Below are positions 15,669 to 24,417 of a DNA stretch of 28,667 nt, piece by piece; the first letter of the stretch is position 1; every line of letters begins with the position of its first letter. The translations under genes and the position numbers were made by a program. The notes beneath the pieces were generated by a model. That model did no database searches, was not told the origin of the DNA, and was given only the letters and a program-made list of their open reading frames with translations. The DNA is taken from positions 1 through 28,667 of the forward strand of contig JAJXRJ010000027.1 of assembly GCA_021629085.1 (NCBI GenBank). Reading direction: 5' to 3'. The stretch comes from Oscillospiraceae bacterium (GTDB taxonomy: Bacteria > Bacillota > Clostridia > UMGS1810).

Positions 15669-16997
15669 TTACTGTGTAATTTTAGCTGTTTTGGTTTCGT
15701 CATCCCATTCTACGGTATAGCCCAGTTCCTCGGAAAGGAAGCGCAAGGGAATCATGGTTTTATCGTTAATGAGCCGTGCGGGCACATCCATTGTTTTTTC
15801 AGCGCCGTTTACTGTGGCGGCTGTGTTATCGATGGAAAAGGACACAACGTCGTTTTTGCCCATGACTGTGGCGGTTTGGGTTTCGTTCTCCCAGCCGACC
15901 TCTTCGCCCATCTGCTCAAATAAAAACCGCATGGGGACGAGCATTCTGTCATTTTCAATCACAGGCGGCTGGTCAAACCCCAAAATGGTGTTGTCTAGCT
16001 TCACGTACGCCTGTTCGTCTGCGAGCGCTTCCTCCACCATGCTATAAACCTCCTGCTTGTCAAAGGAAACGTATGTGATGTATACTTGGTAGTTTTTACT
16101 ATTTAATCCGCTTTGGACGATAAGGCGGTCGCCCACAGGGTAAATCCTCTGTATATCGCCAATGTTTTCGGGCATTTCAAACCCTGCCCAGTAAACGCCG
16201 TCCTTTGAAAATTCCACCGTGGTGACGTCACCGTTTTGGCTGGACGTCCAAAAATACGTGCCGTCCACATCCACCACCTTGGGCAAAATTCGCTCATAGG
16301 CAACCGGGCTCTCTTCGCTGCTGTCCAGCACCGCAACGCTTGCACTCACCACTCTTTCTGAAGCATATGCCTTATCGTACATGGACTCGAACACTTGAAA
16401 ATGCCTCGACAAGCTATTGCCGTTAAGCGATAGGGGGACTGGCATTGTCAATTCATCGCCTCTCACCCAGTTTGCAAGCTCCTGCCAGTTTACTAAGTCT
16501 GTGGAGCAAAACAGCTTAAATACAGACCAATTCCCGTCCACAACGCACCTGGCATAGTAAACGCCGTCTGCGTAAGACATTTCAACGACATCGCCGGGCA
16601 CAACATAGCTGTTCAAAATCGTTTCAAGATCGGGCGTCATCTTGTAAATGGTTCTCTGCCGGGCGGGCGATTGGAAGCCGCCGTCGCAAGTGTAAACGAT
16701 GTAGCCATCTCCGTCCCACAGGAATTTATTCTTATGGTGCTGATTAACATCCGCTGAAATACTTTCCCAGGTTATAAAATCTGTCGTTTTCAAATCATTC
16801 ACAATCCACTCCCTGCCTGACCAGTAAAACAGTGTATAATCAAGTCCCTTATTATAACTGAGATCGGCTGGGTGACCGCTAAATTCAAATGGCCTTTCCT
16901 TTGAAACAATATAATCTATAGGTGTTTCAAACATTTGTGCATAGCCTGCTTGGGTTGTTAAGGCAATTACCAGTATCAACATAAAAATCTTTTTCAT
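15669..16997 (-). CDS. Exported stalk-domain (copper amine oxidase N-domain) protein, copy 1
   Basis: A 442-residue exported protein. A signal peptide (MKKIFMLILVIALTTQAGYA) is followed by a beta-rich head with repeats of the sort YADGVYYARC...FCSTDLVNWQEL and VDGTYFWTS...FSKDGVYWAGF, which resemble sialidase/BNR-like propeller blades. Residues from about 331 to the end form the paired 'copper amine oxidase N-terminal' (stalk) domain, with two copies of a RMLVPMRFLFEQMG / TMIPLRFLSEELG element. That name is historical; no oxidase is present. The role is unknown, perhaps wall or carbohydrate binding. ATG at 16997 is preferred over TTG at 17000, although GGGAG is better spaced for the TTG. It is a tandem duplicate of the next gene; a terminator lies between them, so it may need its own promoter. 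Confidence 0.82.
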   Translation of the reverse strand: MKKIFMLILVIALTTQAGYAQMFETPIDYIVSKERPFEFSGHPADLSYNKGLDYTLFYWSGREWIVNDLKTTDFITWESISADVNQHHKNKFLWDGDGYIVYTCDGGFQSPARQRTIYKMTPDLETILNSYVVPGDVVEMSYADGVYYARCVVDGNWSVFKLFCSTDLVNWQELANWVRGDELTMPVPLSLNGNSLSRHFQVFESMYDKAYASERVVSASVAVLDSSEESPVAYERILPKVVDVDGTYFWTSSQNGDVTTVEFSKDGVYWAGFEMPENIGDIQRIYPVGDRLIVQSGLNSKNYQVYITYVSFDKQEVYSMVEEALADEQAYVKLDNTILGFDQPPVIENDRMLVPMRFLFEQMGEEVGWENETQTATVMGKNDVVSFSIDNTAATVNGAEKTMDVPARLINDKTMIPLRFLSEELGYTVEWDDETKTAKITQ

Positions 16998-17000
16998 CAA

Positions 17001-17146
17001 TTAACCGCTCCCTTCTTATTGTGGGGTAAGTATATTATTACATAAATTTTTGAAAAAAACAACTATTTTTTGTTATTTTTGTCAAATAAAGGGAGTTTGC
17101 CGTGCTTTGTAAAAGGGCAGAGCTGATTTAAAGGACAACACAAAAA
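17001..17146 (-). other. AT-rich gap between the two stalk-domain genes
   Basis: About 110 of these bases are outside the duplicated unit. On the minus strand there is a TTGACA at 17080-17085 without a matching -10 box, and a TATACT at 17029-17034 with only a weak -35 (TTTTTC) at 17 bases. A copy-1 promoter here is possible but not shown. Bases 17014-17026 carry a fossil of the VWA gene end (CCCCACAATA on the minus strand). Confidence 0.4.
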
Positions 17147-17176
17147 AGAATCTACGAAAAATCGTAGATTCTTTTT
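17147..17176 (-). terminator. Terminator after stalk-domain copy 2
   Basis: A perfect 11-bp stem (17147-17157 with 17162-17172) and AAAA loop are flanked by A6 on the left and T5 on the right. On the minus strand this is a strong hairpin with U6 directly after the copy-2 gene, so it should limit read-through into copy 1. It is the better-preserved twin of the hairpin at 15626-15657. Confidence 0.8.
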
Positions 17177-17187
17177 GTTGAAACATT

Positions 17188-18510
17188 TTACTGTGTAATT
17201 TTAGCTGTTTTGGTTTCGTCATCCCATTCTACGGTATAGCCCAGTTCCTCGGAAAGGAAGCGCAAGGGAATCATGGTTTTATCGTTAATGAGCCGTGCGG
17301 GCACATCCATTGTTTTTTCAGCGCCGTTTACTGTGGCGGCTGTGTTATCGATGGAAAAGGACACAACGTCGTTTTTTCCCATGACTGTGGCAGTTTGGGT
17401 TTCGTTTTCCCAGCCGACCTCTTCGCCCATCTGCTCAAATAAAAACCGCATGGGCACGAGCATTCTGTCATTTTCAATCACGGGAGGCTGGTCAAACCCC
17501 AAAATGGTGTTGTTTAGCTTCACATACGCCTGTTCGTCTGCAAGCGCTTCCTCCACCATACTATAGACTTCCTGCTTGTCAAAGGAAACATATGTGGGGG
17601 GGGTCGATGCATGATAATATGCCCCGCTTTGGACGATAAGGCGGTCACCCACGGGGTAAATCCTCTGTATATCGCCAATATTTTCTGGCATTTCAAACCC
17701 TGCCCAGTAAACACCGTCCTTTGAAAATTCCACCGTGGTGACGTCCCCGTTTTGGCTGGACGTCCAAAAATACGTGCCGTCCACATCCACCACCTTGGGC
17801 AAAATGCGCTCATAGGTGATTTCAGTTTCAATGCCATCCTCTAGTAACTCAATAGTTGCATCTACATCTCTGCTAAAATGGTCTAAATATTGGTAGCGCC
17901 TTATCAAAGTATTGTTACCAAACGATAGGGGCATTTCCATTAACGGTTCGTTCTCCTGCCAGCTTGCAAACTCCTGCCAATTCTCCAGGTCTGTTGAGTA
18001 AAATATTTTATAGCCTGATATAGCCCAACTATCCACAGAGCATTTGGCATAGTAAACGCCGTCTGCGTAAGACATCCATTTCAAACTGCCGGGTACAATA
18101 TAGCTTTCCAGCTTTGTTTCACAATCTGGCGTCAATTTATAAATAGTGCTTTGCTTGAGGGGCCACTGGTAGCCGCTAACGTTTGGATATGCTATATAGT
18201 TTTCTCCATCCCATAAGTACTTATGTTGTGAGTATTTATAGATTGGATCTGGGTCGGGGATACTTGGAAATTCCTCGCATGTTATAAAATCTGTCGTTTT
18301 CAAATTATTAATTATCCATTCCTTACCTGACCAATAAAAAAATGTATTATTATCTGCATTGGTATTAATCATAATATAATCCATGCTTACTTCACATTCA
18401 AACGGCATATCTTTTGACACCACATAATCTGTAGGCGTTTCAAACATCTGTGCATAACCTGCTTGGGTTGTTAAGGCAATTAGCAGTATCAACATAAAAA
18501 ACTTTTTCAT
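17188..18510 (-). CDS. Exported stalk-domain (copper amine oxidase N-domain) protein, copy 2
   Basis: A 440-residue paralogue of the neighbouring gene with the same layout: signal peptide ending near QAGYAQ, propeller-like head, paired stalk domains to the C-terminus. The last 208 residues match copy 1 apart from one Asp/Asn change and a patch of 9 residues (AYYHASTPP, against 10 unrelated residues in copy 1). The patch ends in a C8 tract on the coding strand. The head is only moderately similar to copy 1. It sits 17 bases after the VWA gene stop with AAGGGAG upstream, so it is likely co-transcribed with that gene, and it is probably the ancestral copy. ATG at 18510 is chosen; a TTG three bases earlier is possible. 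Function unknown. Confidence 0.82.
   Translation of the reverse strand: MKKFFMLILLIALTTQAGYAQMFETPTDYVVSKDMPFECEVSMDYIMINTNADNNTFFYWSGKEWIINNLKTTDFITCEEFPSIPDPDPIYKYSQHKYLWDGENYIAYPNVSGYQWPLKQSTIYKLTPDCETKLESYIVPGSLKWMSYADGVYYAKCSVDSWAISGYKIFYSTDLENWQEFASWQENEPLMEMPLSFGNNTLIRRYQYLDHFSRDVDATIELLEDGIETEITYERILPKVVDVDGTYFWTSSQNGDVTTVEFSKDGVYWAGFEMPENIGDIQRIYPVGDRLIVQSGAYYHASTPPTYVSFDKQEVYSMVEEALADEQAYVKLNNTILGFDQPPVIENDRMLVPMRFLFEQMGEEVGWENETQTATVMGKNDVVSFSIDNTAATVNGAEKTMDVPARLINDKTMIPLRFLSEELGYTVEWDDETKTAKITQ
17596..17603 (-). repeat. C8 homopolymer tract inside stalk-domain copy 2
   Basis: Eight G on the plus strand, eight C on the coding strand (ACC CCC CCC). One extra C leads to a TGA six codons later; one fewer C leads to a stop after 26 codons. 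Either shift would remove the whole stalk tail. Copy 1 has no such tract. The tract length is in the range known for slippage-based phase variation, but no variation is shown here. Confidence 0.7.
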
Positions 18511-18527
18511 CAATTAACCGCTCCCTT

Positions 18528-21500
18528 CTATTGTGGGGTTGTTATTTTAAACATGTTTTGCAAAGAGCCGGGTGCAAAGGGCACCGTCACCTCAAGCGTA
18601 ATTTTGGTCAGCTCCCCGGCCGGGAGGGCGCACCGTGCAATGTCGCTTTGGGTTTTTATATAATCTGTTCTACCATCTACCGTTAACATCGAATCCGCCT
18701 TTGCAACCATTGTAAAATCATCTTTTGGCAAATAATCGCCGCTTGTGCTTTTGAGCTTTGCAAAATAGTTCCCGAAGGTTTCCATGTTATACACAAATTC
18801 CCTGTCTGACCCCTCGTTGTAAATTTGAATGTTATACTGATATTTTATTCCCCAGTTCCCCAAATTAAAACCAATGACGCCATTTCCCAGGTTCCATGGA
18901 TTGTTGATGCCAAATGTGTGCGTTTCGCCTGCAGAGCCGTCCTGGTTAAAATCAGTGTAATCAAACTCAAACATGTCGTTTTCCGCATATAGGGGGCCCA
19001 AGCCATAGTTATCTCCTCGGGGCGCGCCGCCTGTTATAAATTGGCTGATGATGTTGTCTTGTGTAACCACTTCCACTTTTTCTTCCTCTTGCGTTGTGAT
19101 GTTCCCATTTTGGTCTACAAAATTCCCATTGCCGTCCACTTGATAACTGGTGTTGCTCACAGATACCGGCAAATACGTGGTGTTATCATTGATGATATAG
19201 CTCAAATTGGAAACGATGGTCGTGTCAAAGGGCGCCCAGCCCAAAATTTGATGGTCGGGGACAAAGACGCCGGGCGCAACCGTTCCTTCAACCGGACGCT
19301 CATCCACATCTGGAATGTCTGTGTTATACGCCCCAATGTCAATGTCGACAGGGCCGTTGTCCACATAAAACTCCACAACCATAAACATTGCATTGCTTGG
19401 GTTGCACTGATATAAAGTGCCCGCCGCAAAGCTGTCTTTCAAATAACCTGTGTTGCTGGCGTCGAATACAATCCGGTTGCCGGGGCTTGTACTGTTAATG
19501 TCTTTGTAATTAAATTTATGCTCACGTGAATCGGAAGATTTTACAGTAACTGGGGTTCCGGACGCATCTGTTTCAGTTCCTGTGGCCATTTGGAAAATAT
19601 TGTCCTGATAATAGTCCGCCCAGCCCTGCAAGCCTGCCCAAGACTGATTTTCATTCTTCGGGTTACTTGACGACCAATAGGAGGCTCTGGCAACCCGCAC
19701 GTTTGTCTGGCTGTTTTTGCGCGAAATCCTTGCGTCAACCACGATGGGGAAAGCGGAATCTGCCATTGCCGGCCATTCCGGGTCGGAATAGTCCACCGCC
19801 GCGTCACTGTTTCTGTCATAGGCTGTTTCGTTCAAATGCCCTACGTAAAGCACATATCTGCCGGGATCCAGGTCTTTAAATGATGCAATCCAGCTTCTGG
19901 GGCCGCCGGCCTGCGCATCACTGATATTTACAACGTTCTCCTTCCTGATGGATTCGCGGTTGTTCACAAAGAGATAGGTTGTCCCTTCATTTTTGTGAAA
20001 TTCCAGCTTGGGTGCGGGCAATGCGGTTAACTTTTCGCCCACTTCAACCGTAAACTCCTGGTTTTCCCGGCCGGAAACTGCAATAATTATGTTTTCGTTT
20101 TTGCCAACAAAGTAATTGCTCCCGCCTTCTTCGGTGGGGGTAAGGCGGGTATAGGCTGCGTCTGCACCTGCGCCGTCTGCCTTGTAAACAGTTGCGGCAA
20201 CGCCGTTTCCCGCAATTGTTATGGGATAAAAGCCCGAAACATCCGGTGAAAACGAATACGCATAAAAGCCCCAATCATTTGTTTGCGCTGTGTGCGTGTT
20301 CCCGGGTGAAGCGGAGGTGAAATCTGCAAAAAGGCTTGTGTCAATTGTGCCGTCGGTTTTTACCAGCTTTTTTTGTTCCACGCACATAGACAACACTTTA
20401 CAAATTTCTGAGCGCTTGATATTACCGGTCGGGTTCACCGTCCCATCCGCATAACCGGCCACAATGCTATTTTTATAAAGCTGCGCCAAGGCGGGAAGAT
20501 ACGTATCATTTGCATTTCCCAAATCGCTAAAAACCGTATTCAAATTTAAGCTTGCTACATCAAACTCCACAAGCGGCGTTGGCGTGCGGCAGTCTTTGCT
20601 TGTAAAAATTTCCCAGGCGATGTAAAACGCAAGCTCGCGGGAGATGGGATTGCTGTCATCGTCGAGTTCAAGATAGCTTAAATTCTTTAGATCGGCCGGA
20701 AGAAGGTCTTTTGCATAGTCAATATAGTGTTTTGCCCAATGCTCATCCGCGTCAGGAACCCAGCTTCCGTTTACTGGCTCAATATCAGCCGTTAATATAA
20801 CCATTTTTAAATACGCGGCAACAGTGACATTTTTTTCAGGATAAAACACCCTCTTTTTGGGATCGTCAACACTGTCGCCGTCTATTTCAAGCTCGCCAAT
20901 AATAATTTCTTTATTGGTCATGTCAAATATGTAGTCAAAGGCCCAGTAATTATCGGGCACATCGGTGTACCAAAATGGGGATTCGCCTTCCGGCACGTTG
21001 TCTCTATCATCATTCAAGCAAAAATTCATGGTTGTATTGTGATATTCGGGAATGAGCCCATCAAACCCAACGGGCGCGATCACTGTGAATTTCACACCTT
21101 CATAAAGGTCGAAGATTACGTAATCATCTCCTACGGAATTGGGGTCAATGGCATAAGAATAACCATCCATATACCTTATAATGCCGTCTTTATTCGCGTA
21201 TCCTTTTGGGATATTTACCTTAATCTCTTCTTTGTCATTATAAAACTCTGCGCTAAAATACAAGGTGGCATATATGGCGCTGATATACTTTTGCGTGTCT
21301 AAAACACTTACTTCCCGTTTTCCTGCGCCTGTGCCAACGTGCGCCACGGTTTCTGTTGTTTGCGTGCCGCTGCTAAAGTCAAAATATTCATAATATTCCA
21401 CGCCGTCATCCAAACCAAAGCCTGTGATAAGATAAGTGGCGCCTACGTCGTCGTAATTGATGAAAACCGGAAACCGGCGCTTGAGATTTTCATCAATCAG

Positions 21501-22430
21501 CTCTCTCAGATTAGGATCTGCCGCAACGCCATAGTTTTTGTGAACATACAGCGACTGGCTTTCTCCCAAAATCTCTGCCGCCTTAGTTTCATAAAAAGGC
21601 AAGAACGTACTTTGTGCGCCGGCAAGCAATCCATAAGAATCCCCCTTGCCAATTTTCTCGTTGTAGGTGCTGCCAAATTCATACTCGCCAATGACTTGGG
21701 CCGGCATTAAATAGTACATGTTGAGCAGCGCTGCAAGGCATGCGCCTTTGGTGAGGCTCGCTGTTGCTCCAAAATCATGGTTTCCGATGCGAAAACTGCT
21801 CTGGAATTTGGGCTCGGCAACAAATTCCAGCACCTCGATCCCGTCGCCTGTGTATGGCGCAATTTCTGCCACGAGCTTATACAAATCAGCGATACGGAAG
21901 GAAACTTCCCGCACATCGGCGCACGAAAATAGGTGTTCATAGCCTAAATGGGAGCTGTTTGTTTGCCCAAAAGCAATGATGTAAACCCAAAACCCCTGTG
22001 CTTCCAACGCATTAGCCTGCTGTATAAGTGTATTATCGCATAAACTTGTGGACAAAACAACCATTTTTTGTTTATTGCTATAAGAAAGCAAGTCCGCCGC
22101 GTTTTGCAAAAGGGCAGATGGGTTGCTGTCGCCGCTGTAAGCCGGGATAGAATTGAGCGCGGCTGTTGCTGTTTGCGCATCTGTTAAAGAGGAGGAGCCG
22201 GCTTTGGTAACCACGCCGAACTTACTGCCGTAGGGTGCTTGCTCAATCACACCTGCGAGCGCTTCTTGCAAGATCCCTTCGCCGCTCATGTCATAATTTT
22301 GCATCGCGCTGCCGGTATCTATGGCAAACACGATATCGACCCCGCCGCTTGAATCTGCAAAAGCCACAGACGGAATAAGCTGCAAAACCATTAAAATGCA
22401 TATGATTGCAGATATTGCCTTTTGATACAT
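18528..22430 (-). CDS. Large exported VWA and SLH protein
   Basis: A 1300-residue secreted protein. A signal peptide (1-25, cleavage near AFA-DSS) is followed by a von Willebrand factor A domain (about 31-195). Its metal-binding motif is degenerate: AIDTGSAM instead of DxSxS, and LSTSLCDN where TDG is usual. Residues 215-355 look like a degenerate papain/C39-type segment (TKGACLAALLNMYY with C231, and later ATYLITGFGLDDGVEYYEY). Three SLH-like domains lie at about 486-548, 557-610 and 633-685, the last with KRSE. The remaining 600 residues are beta-rich and unassigned. SLH domains suggest non-covalent wall anchoring. AGGTGG spans the end of the protease gene, 8 bases upstream, so translation is probably coupled. 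Confidence 0.83.
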   Translation of the reverse strand: MYQKAISAIICILMVLQLIPSVAFADSSGGVDIVFAIDTGSAMQNYDMSGEGILQEALAGVIEQAPYGSKFGVVTKAGSSSLTDAQTATAALNSIPAYSGDSNPSALLQNAADLLSYSNKQKMVVLSTSLCDNTLIQQANALEAQGFWVYIIAFGQTNSSHLGYEHLFSCADVREVSFRIADLYKLVAEIAPYTGDGIEVLEFVAEPKFQSSFRIGNHDFGATASLTKGACLAALLNMYYLMPAQVIGEYEFGSTYNEKIGKGDSYGLLAGAQSTFLPFYETKAAEILGESQSLYVHKNYGVAADPNLRELIDENLKRRFPVFINYDDVGATYLITGFGLDDGVEYYEYFDFSSGTQTTETVAHVGTGAGKREVSVLDTQKYISAIYATLYFSAEFYNDKEEIKVNIPKGYANKDGIIRYMDGYSYAIDPNSVGDDYVIFDLYEGVKFTVIAPVGFDGLIPEYHNTTMNFCLNDDRDNVPEGESPFWYTDVPDNYWAFDYIFDMTNKEIIIGELEIDGDSVDDPKKRVFYPEKNVTVAAYLKMVILTADIEPVNGSWVPDADEHWAKHYIDYAKDLLPADLKNLSYLELDDDSNPISRELAFYIAWEIFTSKDCRTPTPLVEFDVASLNLNTVFSDLGNANDTYLPALAQLYKNSIVAGYADGTVNPTGNIKRSEICKVLSMCVEQKKLVKTDGTIDTSLFADFTSASPGNTHTAQTNDWGFYAYSFSPDVSGFYPITIAGNGVAATVYKADGAGADAAYTRLTPTEEGGSNYFVGKNENIIIAVSGRENQEFTVEVGEKLTALPAPKLEFHKNEGTTYLFVNNRESIRKENVVNISDAQAGGPRSWIASFKDLDPGRYVLYVGHLNETAYDRNSDAAVDYSDPEWPAMADSAFPIVVDARISRKNSQTNVRVARASYWSSSNPKNENQSWAGLQGWADYYQDNIFQMATGTETDASGTPVTVKSSDSREHKFNYKDINSTSPGNRIVFDASNTGYLKDSFAAGTLYQCNPSNAMFMVVEFYVDNGPVDIDIGAYNTDIPDVDERPVEGTVAPGVFVPDHQILGWAPFDTTIVSNLSYIINDNTTYLPVSVSNTSYQVDGNGNFVDQNGNITTQEEEKVEVVTQDNIISQFITGGAPRGDNYGLGPLYAENDMFEFDYTDFNQDGSAGETHTFGINNPWNLGNGVIGFNLGNWGIKYQYNIQIYNEGSDREFVYNMETFGNYFAKLKSTSGDYLPKDDFTMVAKADSMLTVDGRTDYIKTQSDIARCALPAGELTKITLEVTVPFAPGSLQNMFKITTPQ

Positions 22431-22438
22431 GATTCCAC

Positions 22439-24397
22439 CTACCTTTCATCATTGCCTTTTAGGTAAATTGCTTTTTTATCAACCCGTCCCAAGCCATCAC
22501 CAACGCCAACAACAACGCATACGGCTTTATCACCCGTCCCGGGATCAGCATAGAATATGACAGAACGGTAGTCATACTCGCCGCTGGCGTTTTTGACATC
22601 CGTAAATGTGCCTTCCTCTGTTTCCCAAAAGAAAAACGGTGTGGCAACATCGTCGCCGGATATGGTAAGGCGGTAAATGCCTTTTATGAAGTCGAGTACC
22701 TCAATCTGCACATCTTCCTGTAATATTTCGGGTGCGGGGACCCCAGTCTGGTCTTTGATTGACTGCTCATATTCATATCCTGACGTGCGTTTTTTACTTA
22801 CATAGTCGTTGTTAAGCGCAAACAAAATGTCCGTCATTTCCCCGCCTTGCACTTTGAATTTGCCTGTATATGTGCCAGACGCGGGGTTTTTTAAGCCAAA
22901 CGACAATGCGTAATTGCCATTTACCACCGGCACAGAGCCGATATAGACCAGTTTACGGTTTTTGTCCTCCACATAGCAGGTGGCGTCAACAGCGTCTTCC
23001 GCAGCGGGTTTGGTAAGTGTCACAACATTGTTTTGATAGTCGATTTTCACATTGATATCATCCGGCGGCGTGGCTGTGGCTGCAAATGTTTTAATGGCAT
23101 CTGAAACATTTGGCACGCCAGCTAAAAGCAGCCCTTCGTCATTGCCAATTGGCGGGGATAGGTTGTTTTTGATTGCTTCAATCATTTCTTTGGGTGAAAT
23201 GTCTTTTGCCAGCCCTTTAATAAGTGCGGCGATGCCTGTGACAAATGGCGCCGCCATGGAGCTGCCGCTCATATATTGATACCCGCCGTCAGGCGTTGTG
23301 CTTAAAATATCCACACCCGGCGCGGCCGCAGTTATGCCTTCCCCATAGTTTGAAAACGGCGCAAGCGCTCCCTGATTGTTAATTGCCGCGACCGATGCAA
23401 CATTGTCCAGATCAAAGCAGGCGGGATAAACAGGTGTGTTTTCCACATTCTGCCCGTTGTTTCCCGCTGCACACACAAACAGCATATCACTGCTTGCTAT
23501 CGCCTCATAGAGGGCAGTTGAGTAGTTTGGCGTGCCCCAGCTGATGTTTGCAATTTGCGCTCCCATGCTTTGTGCATATGCAATCGCTTTAATGGCGTTG
23601 AACACTGTGCCCGTCGTGCCTTTGATAAACTTAACAGGGAGGATTTTAGCATTTGGCGAAACGCCCTCAATCCCTTGTCCATTCAGAGATGCTCCAATGA
23701 TACCGGCAATGTGCGTGCCGTGTTCATCCTCTGTCGGGCTTGCGTAAACCGTGTTGTTTCCGTTGTTTGTCTCATCTATGTAGTCCGAAAAATTCCAGCC
23801 GCAAATATCGTCGATAAACCCGTTGCCATCATCATCTGTGTTGTTTGCGTTTTCGTTTGTGTTTGTGAAAATATTTTCCGCCAAATCAGGATGGCTGACA
23901 TCTACGCCTGTGTCAATTACTGCAACCGTCACGCCTTGGGCATTTTCGGCCAGCGTGCGGGAGATATTTATGTCAATCCCTGAAGTCCCGGCATTGCCGT
24001 TGACTGTTTGTCCAGTATTTTTAAGGCCCCACTGCTGGTCGAACATGGGATCAAAAAACAACTCTACCATGTAGTTTGGCTCGGCATATTCCACATTAGG
24101 GTCGTTTTTTAAGGCCTCTGCAACGGCTTTAGCATCGTCATTTGCACTTATTTCCAAAAGCTCGGTGTTTAGGCTTTTAATCTGCGCTTTGGTGGATATC
24201 TTTTTTAATTTTTTCTTCTTTTTCACATTGTTTTTAACCGCTGCAGCGGCAGTTTTAGTTTTGTATTTCACAATGATTTCAGTGGAAACAAACGCATTTT
24301 TTTTATTGGCATTATGGTTTGCCGCTAAAGTGACACCTGGTAATATGATAGAGAATATGAGAATGCTAATTAGGAAACATCGAAACCCTTTTATCAT
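22439..24397 (-). CDS. Secreted subtilisin-family (S8) serine protease
   Basis: A 652-residue exported protease. A signal peptide (1-25) leads into an I9-like propeptide (about 36-112, with the typical VKYK and NDPNVEYAEPNY ends and a run of lysines at 59-66). The catalytic domain has D162 in AVIDTGVDVSHPDL, H226 in DEHGTHIAG, the oxyanion N313 in AAGNNG and S380 in MSGSSMAAP, so all catalytic residues are present. DDDGNGFIDD at 188-197 looks like a calcium-binding loop. A C-terminal region of about 220 residues, beta-rich, is unassigned. AAGGAGG lies 8 bases before the ATG. The gene lies 20 bases after the RCC1 gene and 8 before the VWA gene; its neighbours are plausible substrates or partners, which is inference. 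Confidence 0.93.
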   Translation of the reverse strand: MIKGFRCFLISILIFSIILPGVTLAANHNANKKNAFVSTEIIVKYKTKTAAAAVKNNVKKKKKLKKISTKAQIKSLNTELLEISANDDAKAVAEALKNDPNVEYAEPNYMVELFFDPMFDQQWGLKNTGQTVNGNAGTSGIDINISRTLAENAQGVTVAVIDTGVDVSHPDLAENIFTNTNENANNTDDDGNGFIDDICGWNFSDYIDETNNGNNTVYASPTEDEHGTHIAGIIGASLNGQGIEGVSPNAKILPVKFIKGTTGTVFNAIKAIAYAQSMGAQIANISWGTPNYSTALYEAIASSDMLFVCAAGNNGQNVENTPVYPACFDLDNVASVAAINNQGALAPFSNYGEGITAAAPGVDILSTTPDGGYQYMSGSSMAAPFVTGIAALIKGLAKDISPKEMIEAIKNNLSPPIGNDEGLLLAGVPNVSDAIKTFAATATPPDDINVKIDYQNNVVTLTKPAAEDAVDATCYVEDKNRKLVYIGSVPVVNGNYALSFGLKNPASGTYTGKFKVQGGEMTDILFALNNDYVSKKRTSGYEYEQSIKDQTGVPAPEILQEDVQIEVLDFIKGIYRLTISGDDVATPFFFWETEEGTFTDVKNASGEYDYRSVIFYADPGTGDKAVCVVVGVGDGLGRVDKKAIYLKGNDER

Positions 24398-24417
24398 AAT
24401 TCAATCCTCCTTTTATA

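Larger units (their letters stand above)
15615..18539. repeat. Tandem direct duplication of about 1.4 kb (two units)
   Basis: Unit 1 spans about 15615-17027 and unit 2 about 17136-18539, an offset of roughly 1.51-1.52 kb. Each contains one stalk-domain gene, the hairpin terminator after it and the leader before it. Homology begins at CAACACAAAAAAGAATC on the left and ends at GTGGGGT on the right. The coding tails (15669-16298 against 17188-17814) differ at only a few percent of bases, mostly silent. The heads are clearly diverged. The rightmost shared bases are the last codons of the VWA gene, which places the original next to that gene. Confidence 0.9.

Noticed and set aside
15669..18510. 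Copper amine oxidase enzymes
   Set aside because: Only the small 'copper amine oxidase N-terminal' (stalk) domain is present. There is no catalytic oxidase domain, topaquinone site or copper histidines, so no enzymatic activity is claimed.
17188..18510. Frameshifted pseudogene at the C8 tract
   Set aside because: As given, the frame is open from start to stop and the tail matches copy 1, so the gene is intact in this assembly. The tract is reported only as a possible switch.
15615..18539. Insertion sequence or transposon causing the tandem repeat
   Set aside because: No transposase, no terminal inverted repeats and no target duplication. The unit contains a host-type gene plus leader and terminator, so unequal recombination or replication slippage is simpler.
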